A DNA stretch of 64,000 nucleotides from Buxus sempervirens. Its lineage: Eukaryota; Streptophyta; Magnoliopsida; Buxales; Buxaceae. A program made the position numbers and the translations under genes. The stretch is from assembly GCA_947561395.2 (NCBI GenBank), contig OX387194.1, positions 14,494,048-14,558,047 of the forward strand. Reading direction: 5' to 3'. Below are positions 11,948-24,228 of the stretch, one piece after another (the first letter of the stretch is position 1; the number at the start of each line of letters is the position of its first letter). Under the pieces are notes generated by a model. The model did no database searches. It had not been told where the DNA came from and saw only the letters and a list, made by a program, of their open reading frames with translations.

Positions 11948-12118
11948 TGATCCGGCAACTCAAGCCGGATCACCTATGGCCTGTGTGTATCCGGCAATCA
12001 AGGCCGGATACCTGATAAAAAATGCAATTTTCATGATTTTGTATTCCTTGCCGAATTTTCATGTTATTTTCAGCAAAACCAAATGAATCAATAGGGTTTC
12101 TGGGTCACCCGGAAACCC
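11948..12118 (+). repeat. Downstream palindrome cluster of LTR A1
   Basis: 25-bp palindromes start at 11948 (GATCCGGC type) and 11987 (GTATCCGGC type), 39 bp apart. A third 25-bp palindrome at 12094-12118 starts GGGTTTCTGGGT and closes with the complement. This cluster lies in the transcribed part of the LTR. Confidence 0.7.
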
Positions 12119-12248
12119 AACTTGGCACATGGATCGCCGGTCCAACTCAGAATACCCGTGGGCCTTCCAACGGGGCCCACCAAGCCCGATAAATCCAAAA
12201 GCATGCAAATAAGTAAGTTAAGTAAAGTGAACTAATTGAACCGGGTGG

Positions 12249-14576
12249 TGTAGACACCCCAAATTGCACTGTCAAAATGATCAATAATCATAAAAAATCA
12301 TTATCTCCTTGAAGACCAGCACATAATTTGAGAAAATGAGTTTTTTCCTTGTATCCGGTAACTCAGGTCGGATACAAGTGTTTTTCTTCGTATCCGATGG
12401 AACATGCCGGATACAAGCAGACCTCAGTGTATTCGGCATCACAGGCCGGATACATTAAGGCACTTGTGTATCCGGCCTGACATGCCGGATACATAAGTTT
12501 TGCTCAAAATTAGGGTTTTCCGAGAGATTTCACTTTTTACCATCATGTCCATTAAATGAAGGGAAATCTCGGAAATAACCTTAGGGTTAAGGTTGGTGGG
12601 CTATAGACCTTATGTTGCGTCTACCATTCTCACCAACCCTAACCCTAGCCTTTGCCTATAAATAGGAGGCTCCTCCTTAAGCAAATGGCCATTAACTCTT
12701 GCCTTGAATTCTCGCCAATAAGAGCTCCAAGAGAAGAGGGAAACCGCTGCGGAAGTGCTTCCAGAATCCAGGTAAGCCTCAAACCTCTTTTTAAATTTTG
12801 TTTTTACATTCCTAGATCTAGATCTCTTCTTCTACCTTTCTGTACAATAAGGCCTTTCTATGTGTGTGAAAACCCTTCCCCGGCTCAAAGTATCTCGAGA
12901 CTCCCCCTAGCCGTAAAACGTGAAGGCGGGATCTAGGAGAAACGAGACTGGGGATTGACCCTAGTGCTAGAACCTATGTAGCATAAAGCCTTTTTGAATG
13001 ATTGAAAACCGTTTCATATTCAAAGTACCCCATGATTATCTTGAAGAACCGTGTTTAACGGGGAGAGAGAACAAAGGGAAACGATAATGGAACGGAACCC
13101 TAGGTTGTTTTAGAACCATATTTTGATGAATATGTATGCATGCTATATTGTTATATTGATCTTGTATGATTTTTCACACTTGCACATACATAGCACTATT
13201 TTGGCGGGATAGGCTCACATTTGGGGATTTATTACATTCATTGTGATAAATCACAAATAAATGGCCTCAATCAATTCTGGAATGTTTTTAAATGATTTTT
13301 AAAGGTTTTGGATTCATCTTGCATGAATCACACACACTTTATCACAGTTTTGAGTTGGTTTTGTTCAAAAAGGGCCTAACTTGATAGCAACTGTACCCTT
13401 ACTTCGGATGCTCATAACTTCATCGTCCGGATGAATTTTGGAGCGATTCGAGAACCATGGGAAAGGTGAGGCTGTCTAGTTTATGTCCACCAAATTTCAT
13501 TAATTTCTATCAAGCAGATATTTGACACCTCTCAGTCGAATTTGATTGGATAGTTCAGGTTTAAATACGGAACTTGTCACTTCGACGGAGCGCCATGTGT
13601 TCGTTTTAAGTCCGATTCGAATGATTTTTATTTCTGGGCACACCTTTATGAGTCTATTTTCAAATCCAAATGGTTTTATAATTTTTTGACTCCATTTGAA
13701 TTATTGGTAACGGATTTACTCAGAACTGTTCATCAGTACTTTTCAGGGTAAATTTGTTATCTTCGGGGCCTGTTCGGGAGACCACCCAAGGCACATCCAA
13801 TGGAATTTTTGTATAAGGCTAGTTTCTTTGGAAAGATGGCCATACAGACTTCAATCACACCAAATTTCGTGGGTTTTTATGGAGTGGATGTTTCTAGGTG
13901 AGTTTCCGAACTTGCCTACTTGCTACTTTTGATTTTCTCCGGCAGCAACTTTAAAAGAGCCATAACTCTTAGGATTTCAACCGGAATTAATTGAAATTTT
14001 GCATGAGACTATTGTTTAGCCTAATCTTTCAAATGGATTTGGTTTGATTTAATTTAAAATTGGATTTGATTAATTTCAATGGAAATGGCCTTACTTTTTA
14101 CCAAATTTCCCGGATTTGCCTCAACTTGGTTTTGTGCAACTTTTGCTGTGATTTCCATCTTTTTGTGATATTCCAGAAATGATATTGACATAAGAGAGGA
14201 TCTGGAATCCATTTGGATCTTCATGTGAAGATATCATATATTTGGCCTTTTCCAAGGTTTTTCATGACTTTTAGCAAGCTTTCTTATTTCTTTCGCATGA
14301 ACAAACACTTGGCAACCACGTCATGTGGATGAATGGGGGTGCTTAATACCTTCCCCCGTTCATAATCTAATCCCCTTACCCATCTCTGGATTTGATTTTC
14401 AAGTAGGGTTATTTTTACCTTGGAATTGGCATTTTTGCACTTTTTGCTTATTTTTAAACTTGTGGTGTACATTCACACCCAAAATCTGAATGGTGGCGAC
14501 TCTCCCAATTTTTACATCGAGCCCCGTGTGTTGACGGAGGGATGATCATTCCGGTGATTTTTTCCCGTGTGTCACA
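12249..14576 (+). mobile_element. Solo LTR B1, family B (2328 bp), nested in A1
   Basis: Starts TGTAGACACCCC and ends GTGTGTCACA, with target duplication GGTGG at 12244-12248 and 14577-14581. It closely resembles B2 at 25763-28043. The TATAAATA box is at 12657-12664 and a splice-donor-like CCAG|GTAAGC at 12771. The start sequence equals that of the Tat-3 3' LTR, so family B LTRs probably belong to the Tat elements with antisense genes. It inserted after A1 was already in place. Confidence 0.9.
12351..12492 (+). promoter_or_regulatory. LTR B1 array of four phased palindromes
   Basis: Units of 25 bp (GTATCCGGY-N7-RCCGGATAC type) start at 12351, 12390, 12429 and 12468, exactly 39 bp apart. The array begins 102 bp inside the LTR and ends about 165 bp before the TATA box. 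Confidence 0.8.
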
Positions 14577-15633
14577 GGTGGGCCAAACCCAATGCAGCCC
14601 ACCCGAACCTTTATGTGTGGAATGATGTGAATTGCATGGTTTGGCCGAGACCCAGGGCTAGGGCCTATAGGGCCCGCCAAAGCCCACTAACCAAACCAAG
14701 TGTGGGTTTAAACCCTGACTTCATGGAATTCAGGCTTTCAAGCCCGGAACTGGACTACGGGCCCCAAGCCTAATGTCCAAAACATCTTAGCAAATTTAAA
14801 TAAAGATAAATTGGAAACACTTTGGCATCCATCATGGGGGCACACCCCGGGGCCCACCAACCAATGCAGACCAACCCCTTGCATGAAAATCACTAAGTCT
14901 CCAACTTGAATAAATTAAGTAAAATCAATTCATTACACCTAAGCCCAAAGGTCCTTCCAGGCTTAGACAGGGGCCCGCAAAGGTACATGGGCTTAACCCA
15001 GCCCACGAAGGACACCGTGGGCCTTCCAACGGGGCCCACCCAGTCAGACTCAGATCACCTAAATTAAGCAAAATAAAACCAATTAAAGGGACCCACACCA
15101 CTCAGGAGGTCCCGATAGACTTAACCAAATTGCATGTCAGATTAGGAATCAGGTGAGACCAAAGTAAGCTGACTCAAACCAGGGAACCCACGGGACCCGT
15201 CATCCGACGGGGTTGACTGGGGTGTCTACGGACTTCCCCCGACCACAACCGAGACCCTACTTAGAATCTCAAAGCCGCAGACCAAGCCTTAACAGGCTAG
15301 ATTAGACACCCAGGTGTCCGCCTGCACCCCATCAGACGTGGCAACTCTGAAATTTTCCTGTGCCGCGTTTCCGACGCGCGCACAGTATCTTTTGCCTCTC
15401 TTTTCACATTTGGCTTTCATTTGCCATTTTTCTTTGCTTTTTCTCTCTTTTTTCTTTTTTCTTTACTTTTGCCCCAATTGGCTTTGCCATATTTGTTTTG
15501 CCCCAGTATAAGACTGTAAGTCCAGTTTAGGTTTATCAGAGAAACGAACTGGCTCAACTTGGCTAGACTAGGGATTAAAATTTTGAAGGAAATAAAGAAA
15601 TATGGCCTCAGATCATTTCTTAGAAATGTTCAA

Positions 15634-16920
15634 TCAAGGAAAATACTTTTTTACTGCATCAGAGTTAATTGGCTCAGGAAAATCTGTCCCATCTATTTCT
15701 GTCAAGATGAGTGCACCCCCTGACAGGATCTTCTTGACAAAATACGGCCCTTCCCAATTCGGCTTGAAATTACCACGAGGATCTTCCAAAAATAGTAAAA
15801 TTTTCTTTAGCACCAATTTTCCTTCTTGGAAAGTTCTGGGCTTCACCTTCTTATTGTAGGCCCGGGCCATTCTCCTCTGGTACAATTGGCCATAACAAAG
15901 CGCTTTCAATCGTTTCTCTTCTATCAGGTTGAGTTGATCACTTCTTGATTTTATCCATTCAACTTCTTCCAATTCAGCTTCCATGAGCACTCTGAGTGAT
16001 GAGATTTCTACTTCCACTGGTAAAATTGCTTCCATCCCATAGACCAGGGAATACGGGGTTGCCCCAGTTGAAGTCCGGATTGAGGTTCTATAGGCATGTA
16101 GAGCAAGTGGTAGCATTTCATGCCAATCTTTGTAACTTACTACCATCTTCTGAATGATTTTCTTTATATTCTTGTTTGCTGCTTCTACTGCCCCATTCAT
16201 CTTCGGCTTGTATGGAGCGGACTTGTGATGGGTAATCTGGAACTACTCACATAACTTCTTCATATCCTTGTTCTTAATATTTGAAGCATTGTCTGATACT
16301 ATGGCACTTGGCAGTCCATAGCGACAAATGATATTGTGCTTCAAAAATTTAATAACATGGTTTCTTGTGATATTCGCATACGAAGCCCCTTCTACCCACT
16401 TAGTGAAATAATCAATCGCTACCAGGATAAATCTGTGCCCGTTCAATGCCTTAGGGGAAATCATACTGATGACATCTATGCCCCACATGGAAAAGGGCCA
16501 TGGTGATGTCATGTTGTGCAACTCACTTGGGGGTGCATGCTTGTTATCTGCATATATCTGATATTGATGACACCTCCTGACATGTATACAGCAATCATGC
16601 TCCATTTTCGACCAGTAATATCCCAACCTTAGAATCTTCTTTGCAAGCATGTGTCCGTTCATATGGGGTCCACAGACTCCTCCATGTACAGTCTCGATTA
16701 ACCTTTCTGATTCAGCCTTAGCAACACATCTGAGCAGAATGTCATTATGTGATCTCTTGTACAAATGTCCACCACTTAGCAGGAATTGATCGGCTAATCT
16801 CTGTATTGTCCTTTTCTCAGTAGAAGTGGAATTTTCCAGCAAACTCCGATTGTTCAAGAAATTTTGATGTCTTGAAACCATGGTGCTTCCTCTTTTGGTG
16901 CTCCCTCTAGAACAAGACAA
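15634..16920 (-). pseudogene. Integrase of Tat-2
   Basis: Two frames, 16243-16920 and 15634-16200, make an integrase. The N-terminal zinc module has HGGVCGPHMNGH and CIHVRRCHQYQ, where the last cysteine of the C-x2-C pair has become Tyr (intact in Tat-3). The DDE core shows D in MWGIDVI, D in IVSDN and E in GAVEAANKN. The C-terminal part includes FLEDPRGNFKPNWEGPY. A stop near 16243 and other lesions break the frame. The enzyme would insert cDNA into host DNA. Confidence 0.85.
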
Positions 16921-17735
16921 TAAGCCGGTTCATCTCTGACCTCAATTTCCAGTGGTTTGATGTCTACCCCTTTTGGCATGCTGACCATTGAAGCCAATGT
17001 TGCTAAAGCATCCGCAAACTGATTCTTAGCCCTTGGCATATACCCTTGGCATATAGTTGAAGGAAATTCGAGTAAAGTTTGTACTTATTTCTTCCAAATA
17101 CTGGTGATAGGGGATCAATTTGTGATCCTTGGTTTTCCATTCACCAGTTGTTTAGAAGATGATAAGACTCGAATCTCCTTATACGTCAAGTTCCTCCACT
17201 TCATGATCTATGGCGGCTTGCAACCCAATTATACGTGCTTCATACTCTGCAATATTATTGGTGCACTAGAATCTCAGCTTTACTGCGATCAGGATGTGTG
17301 AACCATCTGGTTTTACCAAGATTGCCCCTATTCCGTTTCCATTCATTTTGGCGGCCCCATCGAAGAACATCTGCCAAGAACTTTCACTTTCCTCTTCTTC
17401 AGTAAACAGAATTGCTTCATTAGGAAAGTTGGTCTTCAAAGGTTAGTATTCTTGCAAAGGATGTGCAACCAGGTGATCAGCAATGGCGTGGCCCTTAATC
17501 GCCTTCTGAGTAATGTACGTGAGGTCAAACTCAGATAGTAGCAGTTGCCACTTTGCCATTCTGCCAGTTAGTGTCGGTTTCTCAAATAAATACTTCAGAG
17601 GGTCCATCCGGGATATCAATAATGTGGAGTGACTAAGGGAGTAATGCCGTAGCCACTGAGTAGCCCACACTAGAGCACAACAAGTCTTTTCCAATGATGA
17701 GTACTTGGCTTCATATTCTGTGAATTTTACTCAGA
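16921..17735 (-). pseudogene. RNase H and archaeal-type RNase H of Tat-2
   Basis: Frame 17443-17694 holds the RT-linked RNase H end (EKTCCALVWATQWLRHY, AIADHLVAHP). The reading then passes through damaged frames to 16990 with the aRNH signature; the same region is one open frame in Tat-3 (52087-52932). The second RNase H is the hallmark of the Tat lineage. Several frameshifts occur between 17040 and 17440. Confidence 0.7.
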
Positions 17736-17998
17736 TAGTAAATTGCCCTTTCTTTTCTACCGGTCTCATCATGCTGCCCCAAGACACATCCCATCGATGT
17801 TTCCAACACTGACAAGTACAGGATCAGTGGTCTTCTTGGAGTTGGTGGCACTAGCACAGGTAGATTCAGTAAATACTTCTTTATTGTATCAAAGGCTTGC
17901 TGGCAATCCTCATTCCAGATCGTCGGGTTGTCCTTTTTCAGAAGCTTGAAAATTGGTTCACAGATAGCAGTGAGTTGTGCTATGAACCGGCTTATGTA

Positions 17999-19232
17999 CT
18001 AAATTCTTCCAAGAAAACCCCTATCCTCCTTCTCTGTTCTGGGTGATGGCATATCAATAATTGCCTTTGCTTTAGCCGGGTCGATTTCAATTCCCCTTCT
18101 GCTCACAATGAACCCCAGCAAATTTCCTTGATGTAGCCCCAAAAACGCATTTAGCCGGGTTGAGCCGTAGACTGTACTTCCTGAGACGATCAAACACCTT
18201 CTTCAGATTGATCAAGCGGTCCTCTTCTTTGCACGATTTGGCAATCATATCGTCCACGTAGACCTCCATCTCCTTATGGATCATGTCATGGAATAGTGCT
18301 GTCATGGCCTGTTAATATGTTGCCCCAGCGTTCTTAAGCCCAAACGGCATGATTGTATAGTGGAAGGTGCCCCAAGGTGTGATGAACGCCGTTTTCTCTT
18401 GATCTTCCTTAGCCATTTTGATCTGATTGTATCCCGAGAAACCATCCATGAACAAAAATAGGCTATGTACAGTAGTACTATCGACCAGAATGTCGATGTG
18501 TGGAAGCGGAAAATCATCCTTTGGGCTTGCCTTTTTCAGATCTCTATAGTCCACGCACATTCTAACTTTCCCGTCCTTCTTTGGTACTGGCACTATGTTT
18601 GCAAGTCATTCGGGGTACGTGGAGACAGCCAAAAATCCTGCTTGGAATTGCTTGACCACTTCGTCCTTGACCTTCAAGGTCCATTCAGGTTTCAATCTTC
18701 TCAGCTTCTGCTTAATTGGCTTGACCCCTGGCAACATTGGCAACTTGTGCACCACCATGTCAGTGTCCAACCCCGGCATGTCCTGATACGACCAAGCGAA
18801 CACATCCTTGTAATCTGTCAAGAACCGTGTCATTTCACCACGCTGCACATCAGATAGGCATGCCCCGATTTTCACTATTTTTGGGTCATCTTCGGTCCCA
18901 AGATTTATTGAAATGGTCTCCTCCATATTAGTTTGGACCCCCTTTTCATGACGTTCCAATTGATATTCAATTCCCTTTGGAACGTCTTCTTCTTCGACCT
19001 CGGTCTCTTCTTCAATCCCCATGAGGTCAAATTCAAGCTCAAGGTCGAAGTCATACTTAACCTGGTCTAATTCGGTTTGCTTATATGGTTCATAAGTGGT
19101 TTGGACCTTTTTGAAAAAATTAAATTTTCTAGAAAAAATAGAAAAATCTTTTTGGGTTTTTTGTGAGCCTTCTGCAAAAACTCTCCTTGAAGACGAAGGC
19201 TCATTAAAACCTTCAGGGAAATGGCATTCCAC
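17999..19232 (-). pseudogene. Reverse transcriptase of Tat-2
   Basis: Frames 18606-19232, 18312-18593, 18087-18305 and 17999-18193 form the RT. Motifs in order are VRMCVDYRDLKKASPKDDFP, MDGFSGYNQIKMA, TIMPFGLKNAGATY, then MEVYVDDMIAKS (catalytic YVDD), and the block KCVFGATS. The N-terminal linker is acidic (EEETEVEEED). Stops near 18306 and 18600 and a frameshift near 18140 inactivate it. Confidence 0.85.
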
Positions 19233-19588
19233 TAATGGAGTTTTTTTTTGGAAGCCGCATCAGTTTGCCAAACAAACGCTGCTTTAAAGGTAAGGGGAGT
19301 TTCCTTCCAATTGTTTAATACAAAATTTTCGGGAGCAGGGGAAATTGTGCAAGCCTGCTCCTCAAACCCAGAATCCGATGCCATCATCACCGGATGAGTT
19401 GTACTGCTCTTTTCTGCTGTGGGGCCCAGTCCAAATATGACATCATCTAGAATCTTCACCTTTGCCCAGTCAATGAAAGGCAGCTCCTTATCTGCTTCTG
19501 TCTCATCGCCCTCAGTCATGGCGAAGAAAGCCTCAACCTCTTCGGAGAAGTCCGTCCCTTGCTCTGGCTGTGGCCCAGGCCCGCCCAC
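19232..19588 (-). pseudogene. Tat-2 protease-RT linker
   Basis: A 118-aa acidic frame between protease and RT, with FGLGPTAEK and a DSGFEEQACTIS segment. It is matched by 54199-54459 in Tat-3, which ends where element A3 inserted. No known domain. It meets the RT frame through a frameshift at the run of T near 19245. Confidence 0.6.
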
Positions 19589-19660
19589 TATTTCAAGTAT
19601 AGGAGATGGGTTGTAGGGTTGCAGGGTTGGAACATAAGGCCTTTGGGAAAGATTGAAATT

Positions 19661-20680
19661 TCAGTAAGGGGGTTTGGACTGATCCATAGGAAGAGATAGT
19701 TGGATTATATATGAGGGTTTAGGAAAATTTTCCGTTAAGTGGGGGAATTTTCCTTTACTTCTTTTCTCTCCTTCTTCATGCTTCATCCTTCTCCAGCCTC
19801 TAGGTTTAAACCCCAGTCCTACTTTAGGAACCAGCTTCTTCGCCTTAATTGGCTCCAACATTCCTTGTAAATTGATTCCCAGGCCTTTCCCCGGGTGAAA
19901 GTGGTATTTTACCATCACTTTCCTTACCATTTTCTTTGCAGTTGTCCCTTTCCTTTCTTTTTTCTCACACCCCTCAGGTATGAAATTGACCGTCTCAAAC
20001 TGAAATGAGTGGAACGCAATCTTGTTGACAGTTAAATCCACATTTATCAAGGGTACATCAGGTGACACAATGGGAGGCACCAAGTTCTCAGCTAGGACAG
20101 TTATCACCCTTTGCCCTCTTATGTATTTCACCCTTTGGTGGAGCGTGGATGGTATTGCCCTAGCCGAATGTATCCACGGCCTCCCTAGGAGCAGATTGAA
20201 GGCTGCTGGAATATCCATCACTTCAAATGTGATGTTGAAAATATTCAGTCCAATTGTGACCGGCAGTTCAATCTCCCCTAGGGAGTGTATCTTAGAGCTA
20301 TCAAAAGCCATCACTATCCTCCCATTCGGCTTGATCTTCGACTGATCCAGACCAAGCTTGGCAAAAGTGATTAATGGGTAGAAATTTAATGCCGACCCAT
20401 TGTCAATTAAAACCCGTGCCACCATACTGCCCTTACAAAGCATTGTGATGTAAAAAGGGTTGACATGGTAGCACCCACCTGGGCTTATCTCACATTCATA
20501 GAAACTTATCACATTATGTGACAAGATTTGACCAACCATTTTGCCTAGTTGGTTCGGATCGATAGTCTGAGATACATGTGCACTCTGTAGCACCCTTAAT
20601 AATGCGTCCCTGTGCTTTTTTGAGTTTAGCAAAAGGCCCAGTATTGAAATCTGGGCCGGGACCTTGTTTAGCTGATCCAC
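19661..20680 (-). pseudogene. Tat-2 aspartic protease with G-patch-like linker
   Basis: A 339-aa open frame. The protease active site is VLIDNGSALNFYPL near residue 90 (Asp-Asn-Gly) and the C-terminal block is FNLLLGRPWIHSA near 165. After about residue 255 a glycine-rich linker has HPGKGLGINLQGML and VGLGFKPRGW, resembling a G-patch. The enzyme would process the polyprotein. The frame is intact over its length but is cut off from gag and RT by lesions. Confidence 0.75.
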
Positions 20681-20712
20681 AAGATTAAATTCACTTTTTT
20701 TTTATTATCTTT

Positions 20713-23034
20713 ATGAGGTCTGATGCCTCATTTTCTGCACCCTGGGGGGTGTCTTCTCCTTTTGTTTTTCCTTTTAATTTTCATTTTTCTTCTGTTTTTT
20801 TCTCTTTCTCCACCTCCGTTTCTTTTTCTTTCTCTTCTCCTCCCGCACATCTACCCAACCTCTTCATGAGGTTCACCTTCTCTTGGTTTTGGTTCTGGAC
20901 CACCGGAACCGTAGCCGTGACCCCCTCGCTGTAATTCCATGGTACAACTGCCTTAGAATAGGCCAGTTTAGGGTTATTAACCACCAGCGGCTGGAGTTTG
21001 GACCGGGATGTATGAGCCGGTTTAGGGATATTATAGGATGGCTGAACATTTACAACCAAGGGCTAGAGCTTGGATTTTGTTGGAACAGAAGAGGTGATAG
21101 AAGCAGTGGTGGGGTCAAGGTTGATGACCAAGGGAGTTTTTTATGGCTTGGCTGGAGAGCAGGTAGGTGGACAGCAATTAAAGACCAATGGAGGCCTTGC
21201 CGTGTTCATCTGGGCCATGAGGGAGGAGACCCGGTTCAAAGAGGAGCTAATATCCTCAGCAGCCTCATCACTTTTCCTGGAGATAACATTAACCTCCTCT
21301 TCTTCTTTCTCTTAGAAGAAATAGACCTTGATCGAGGTCCCCACAGGAGCTATTAATTGAGATGGGTCAAAGGCCCTTCTTGTAGCGGATATGGCAGTGA
21401 TGGAGTTGGACGGGCCTGCTCCATTGTGATAAGGGGGAGGGTTTTGCTCGATATCATTTCTGGATGGAGCCGGCGCAGCATTATTGAAGACCAAGGCCTT
21501 CTGATCCAACAGATCCTGGACCGCATGCTTAAGAACCCAGCAAGTATCTGTAGAGTGCCCTGGTGTACCCATGTGGAAGTCACAAGTGATTGCCGGATCG
21601 AAATTCCTCCCTTTGTGGCATTCGGGTTGGGCTCCTTCAAGGTCACATACTCCCCTTTCAGTAGGGTTGGCAACAGTTGGAAAAGAGATACAGGGAGAGG
21701 CGTGAAAACTCTGCTTCTTCTTGCTGCTAACCAGGCCTCCCTTTCTTCTTTAGTAAAAGTCCTCCATGGGTTTGCAGGCACGGAGGGGGAGAAGTTGACA
21801 TTGAGTGGGGTCTGATACGAGTGCTAGGCCTGTTGGGCCTGCTGGGGTGCAGAGATGTTGACATGGAGCGGTTTCATAGAGGGAGGAGCTTGTACCAGAT
21901 TCACTTCCCCTTCTTTCCTGGCTCCATTTTTCTTGAACTCAGTTCCCTTCTTCTGTGCCAGGGAAGCGGAGGAATCAGATTACCCGGTCAAAGTAAAGTA
22001 GTCAATAAGCTTTCTCGACCTGACCCCTTCCTCGATCCGGTCTGCCACCTGTACCAGGGCTGCAAAATTCGTGGTGATCTAACCCACCAGATGGTTATAG
22101 AAGGGCTGGCCCAGTGTGCTTACAAAAGTTGATATCATCTCAGGCTCCAACATCGGCGGCCTAACCTGGGAGGCGGCCTCTCTCCACCTCTTGGCATACT
22201 GCCTTACAGACTCCTCCTTTCCCTTAATCATCCTCATCATGTTGTACCGGTCTGGCACGATCTCCGAGTTAAATTTGTACTGATCCAGAAACGCGTCAGC
22301 CAAGTCCTTCCACCTTCTGATCCTTCCATGGTCCACCGTGGCAAACCACCTAAGAGCCGCTCCAGTCAAACTCCTCTGGAAGAGTTGGATTAGAATGCCG
22401 TCATCCCGGCCAAATTGGCATAGGGCCCCACAATAGAGCTTCAGATGGCTCATGGGGCAGCCAGTACCATCATACTTATCGAAGTCCGGGCACTTGAATT
22501 TTCCCGGTAGGCATACATCTGGGTACATACATAAGTCATCGAAGGTGGTACCTCCGTAGCTGTTTCCCCCTTCACCTCCTTGAGTTCTTCCTGGATCTTC
22601 TCTATCTTGTGCAGGAGTTTCTTTTCCATCTCCTCCCTGGCTTTTTCTTTTTCCATTTCCTTCTCATACTCCACAGTGTTTTCCCTGATCAGAATAGTTT
22701 TAGGGACTGGCTCAGAAATGGGTTCAGATATGGGTTGAGCAGGAGGTGGAATGTAGGCTTGAGGTGGTGGTGCTTGATTGGAAGTTGAGGCTTGGTTTTG
22801 GGCCTGGGCCTGTTGGGCCTGAGCTGCCAGTAGGTCTTCTAACATCTTGGCCAGTCCAGCCACTTGCTGTTGCAGCTGAGCAAAGTCCTGAGCGGGAACG
22901 GTGGCTTGAGCTTGATTCTCTTCAGGATTCATGGTCCGAGCTTTCGATCTGGTTATAGGAGCAATGATTGTAAGTAAGTGTACCTGGGGAAGGAACACAA
23001 AGAAACGTGTCTGCTCCCATTTAATCCTAGTCAC
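20713..23034 (-). pseudogene. Tat-2 gag
   Basis: Frame 22450-23034 is the N-terminal part, with a Gln/Ala-rich coiled region (AQQAQAQNQ) and a charged helix. A frameshift near 22510 leads to 22079-22528, the capsid: FDKYDGTGCPMSHLKLYCG, LTGAALRWFATVD, VRQYAKRWREAASQVRPPM. Frames 21353-21781 and 21312-21572 give the C-terminal part, with a GHSTDTCWVLKHAVQDLLD knuckle-like block. 20781-21059 is the gag-protease spacer. The start may be 22932 (MNPEEN) or the ATG at 23034. Confidence 0.75.
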
Positions 23035-23131
23035 ACCTATAAATGTATATAAGTGAGTTAGGTGAACACAAGTCTAAATTTATTTGTTTTTTTTTCTATA
23101 TTTTTCCATTTTTTTTGTTTTTGTTTTTGTT

Positions 23132-24228
23132 GGAATATTCTAGGGCTTCCAAGGGTCCCACAAATTTTTGAGTTGATTGGTACGAAAAAGACCAACCAAA
23201 GGTTTTATGGAATATTCAAGGGCTTCCAAGTGTCCCACAAATTTTTGAGTTGATTGGTACGAAAAAGGCCAACCAAAGGTTTTTTTATGGAATATTCTAG
23301 GGCTTCCAAGGGTCCCACAAATTTTTGAGTTGATTGGTACGAAAAAGACCAACCAAAGGTTTTTTATGGAATATTCTAGGGCTTCCAAGGGTCCCACAAA
23401 TTTTTGAGTTGATTGGTACGAAAAAGACCAACCAAAGGTTTTATGGAATATTCTAGGGCTTCCAAGTGTCCCACAAATTTTTGAGTTGATTGGTACGAAA
23501 AAGACCAACCAAAGGTTTTTTATGGAATATTCTAGGGCTTCCAAGGGTCCCACAAATTTTTGAGTTGATTGGTACGAAAAAGACCAAACAAAGGTTTTTT
23601 ATGGAATATTCTAGGGCTTCCAAGGGTCCCACAAATTTTTGAGTTGATTGGTACGAAAAAGACCATACAAAGGTTTTATGGAATATTCTAGGGCTTCCAA
23701 GTGTCCCACAAATTTTTGAGTTGATTGGTACGAAAAAGACCAACCAAAGGTTTTTTATGGAATATTCTAGGGCTTCCAAGGGTCCCACAAATTTTTGAGT
23801 TGATTGGTACGAAAAAGACCAAACAAAGGTTTTTTATGGAATATTCTAGGGCTTCCAAGGGTCCCACAAATTTTTGAGTTGATTGGTACAAAAAAGACCA
23901 ACCAAAGGTTTTTTATGGAATATTCTAGGGCTTCCAAGGGTCCCACAAATTTTTGAGTTGATTGGTACGAAAAAGACCAACCAAAGGTTTTATGGAATAT
24001 TCAAGGGCTTCCAAGTGTCCCACAAATTTTTGAGTTGATTGGTACGAAAAAGGCCAACCAAAGGTTTTTTTATGGAATATTCTAGGGCTTCCAAGGGTCC
24101 CACAAATTTTTGAGTTGATTGGTACGAAAAAGACCAACCAAAGGTTTTTTATGGAATATTCTAGGGCTTCCAAGGGTCCCACAAATTTTTGAGTTGATTG
24201 GTACGAAAAAGACCAACCAAAGGTTTTT
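23132..24228 (-). repeat. Tandem array of 14 units of about 78 bp in the Tat-2 leader
   Basis: The unit begins GGAATATTCTAGGGCTTCCA and contains GATTGGTACGAAAAAGACCA. Fourteen copies run without gaps over 1.1 kb. Unit variants recur in order: AATATTCAAG units with the GTGTCCC change occur at 23211 and 23996 (785 bp, ten units apart), and the short-T variant occurs at 23447 and 23682 (235 bp, three units apart), so blocks of units were duplicated. Each unit can fold GGTTGGT...ACCAATC. The array lies between the gag start and the expected 5' LTR, so it would be in the RNA leader. Confidence 0.9.

Larger units (their letters stand above)
9608..15384 (+). mobile_element. Solo LTR A1, family A, with nested LTR B1
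   Basis: Starts TGTAAGCATC and ends GCGCGCACA, flanked by the 5-bp target duplication GTATC at 9603-9607 and 15385-15389. After removing the nested B1 insertion the LTR is about 3.44 kb. It has a TATA box at 10400, a splice-donor-like CAG|GTATTG at 10690 and a GGGCCC-rich 3' third. No primer site or coding region follows, so it is a solo LTR left by LTR-LTR recombination. The uninterrupted target is seen in Tat-3 near 50380. Confidence 0.9.

Noticed and set aside
23140-24182. Long repetitive open frames (up to 137 aa) on the minus strand over the 78-bp array
   Set aside because: They arise because the repeat lacks stops in one frame. The phase shifts with unit length, there is no domain, and the array is in the untranslated leader.
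23132-24228. CRISPR-like appearance (regular repeats)
   Set aside because: Units are contiguous with no unique spacers, there are no cas genes, and the DNA is eukaryotic.
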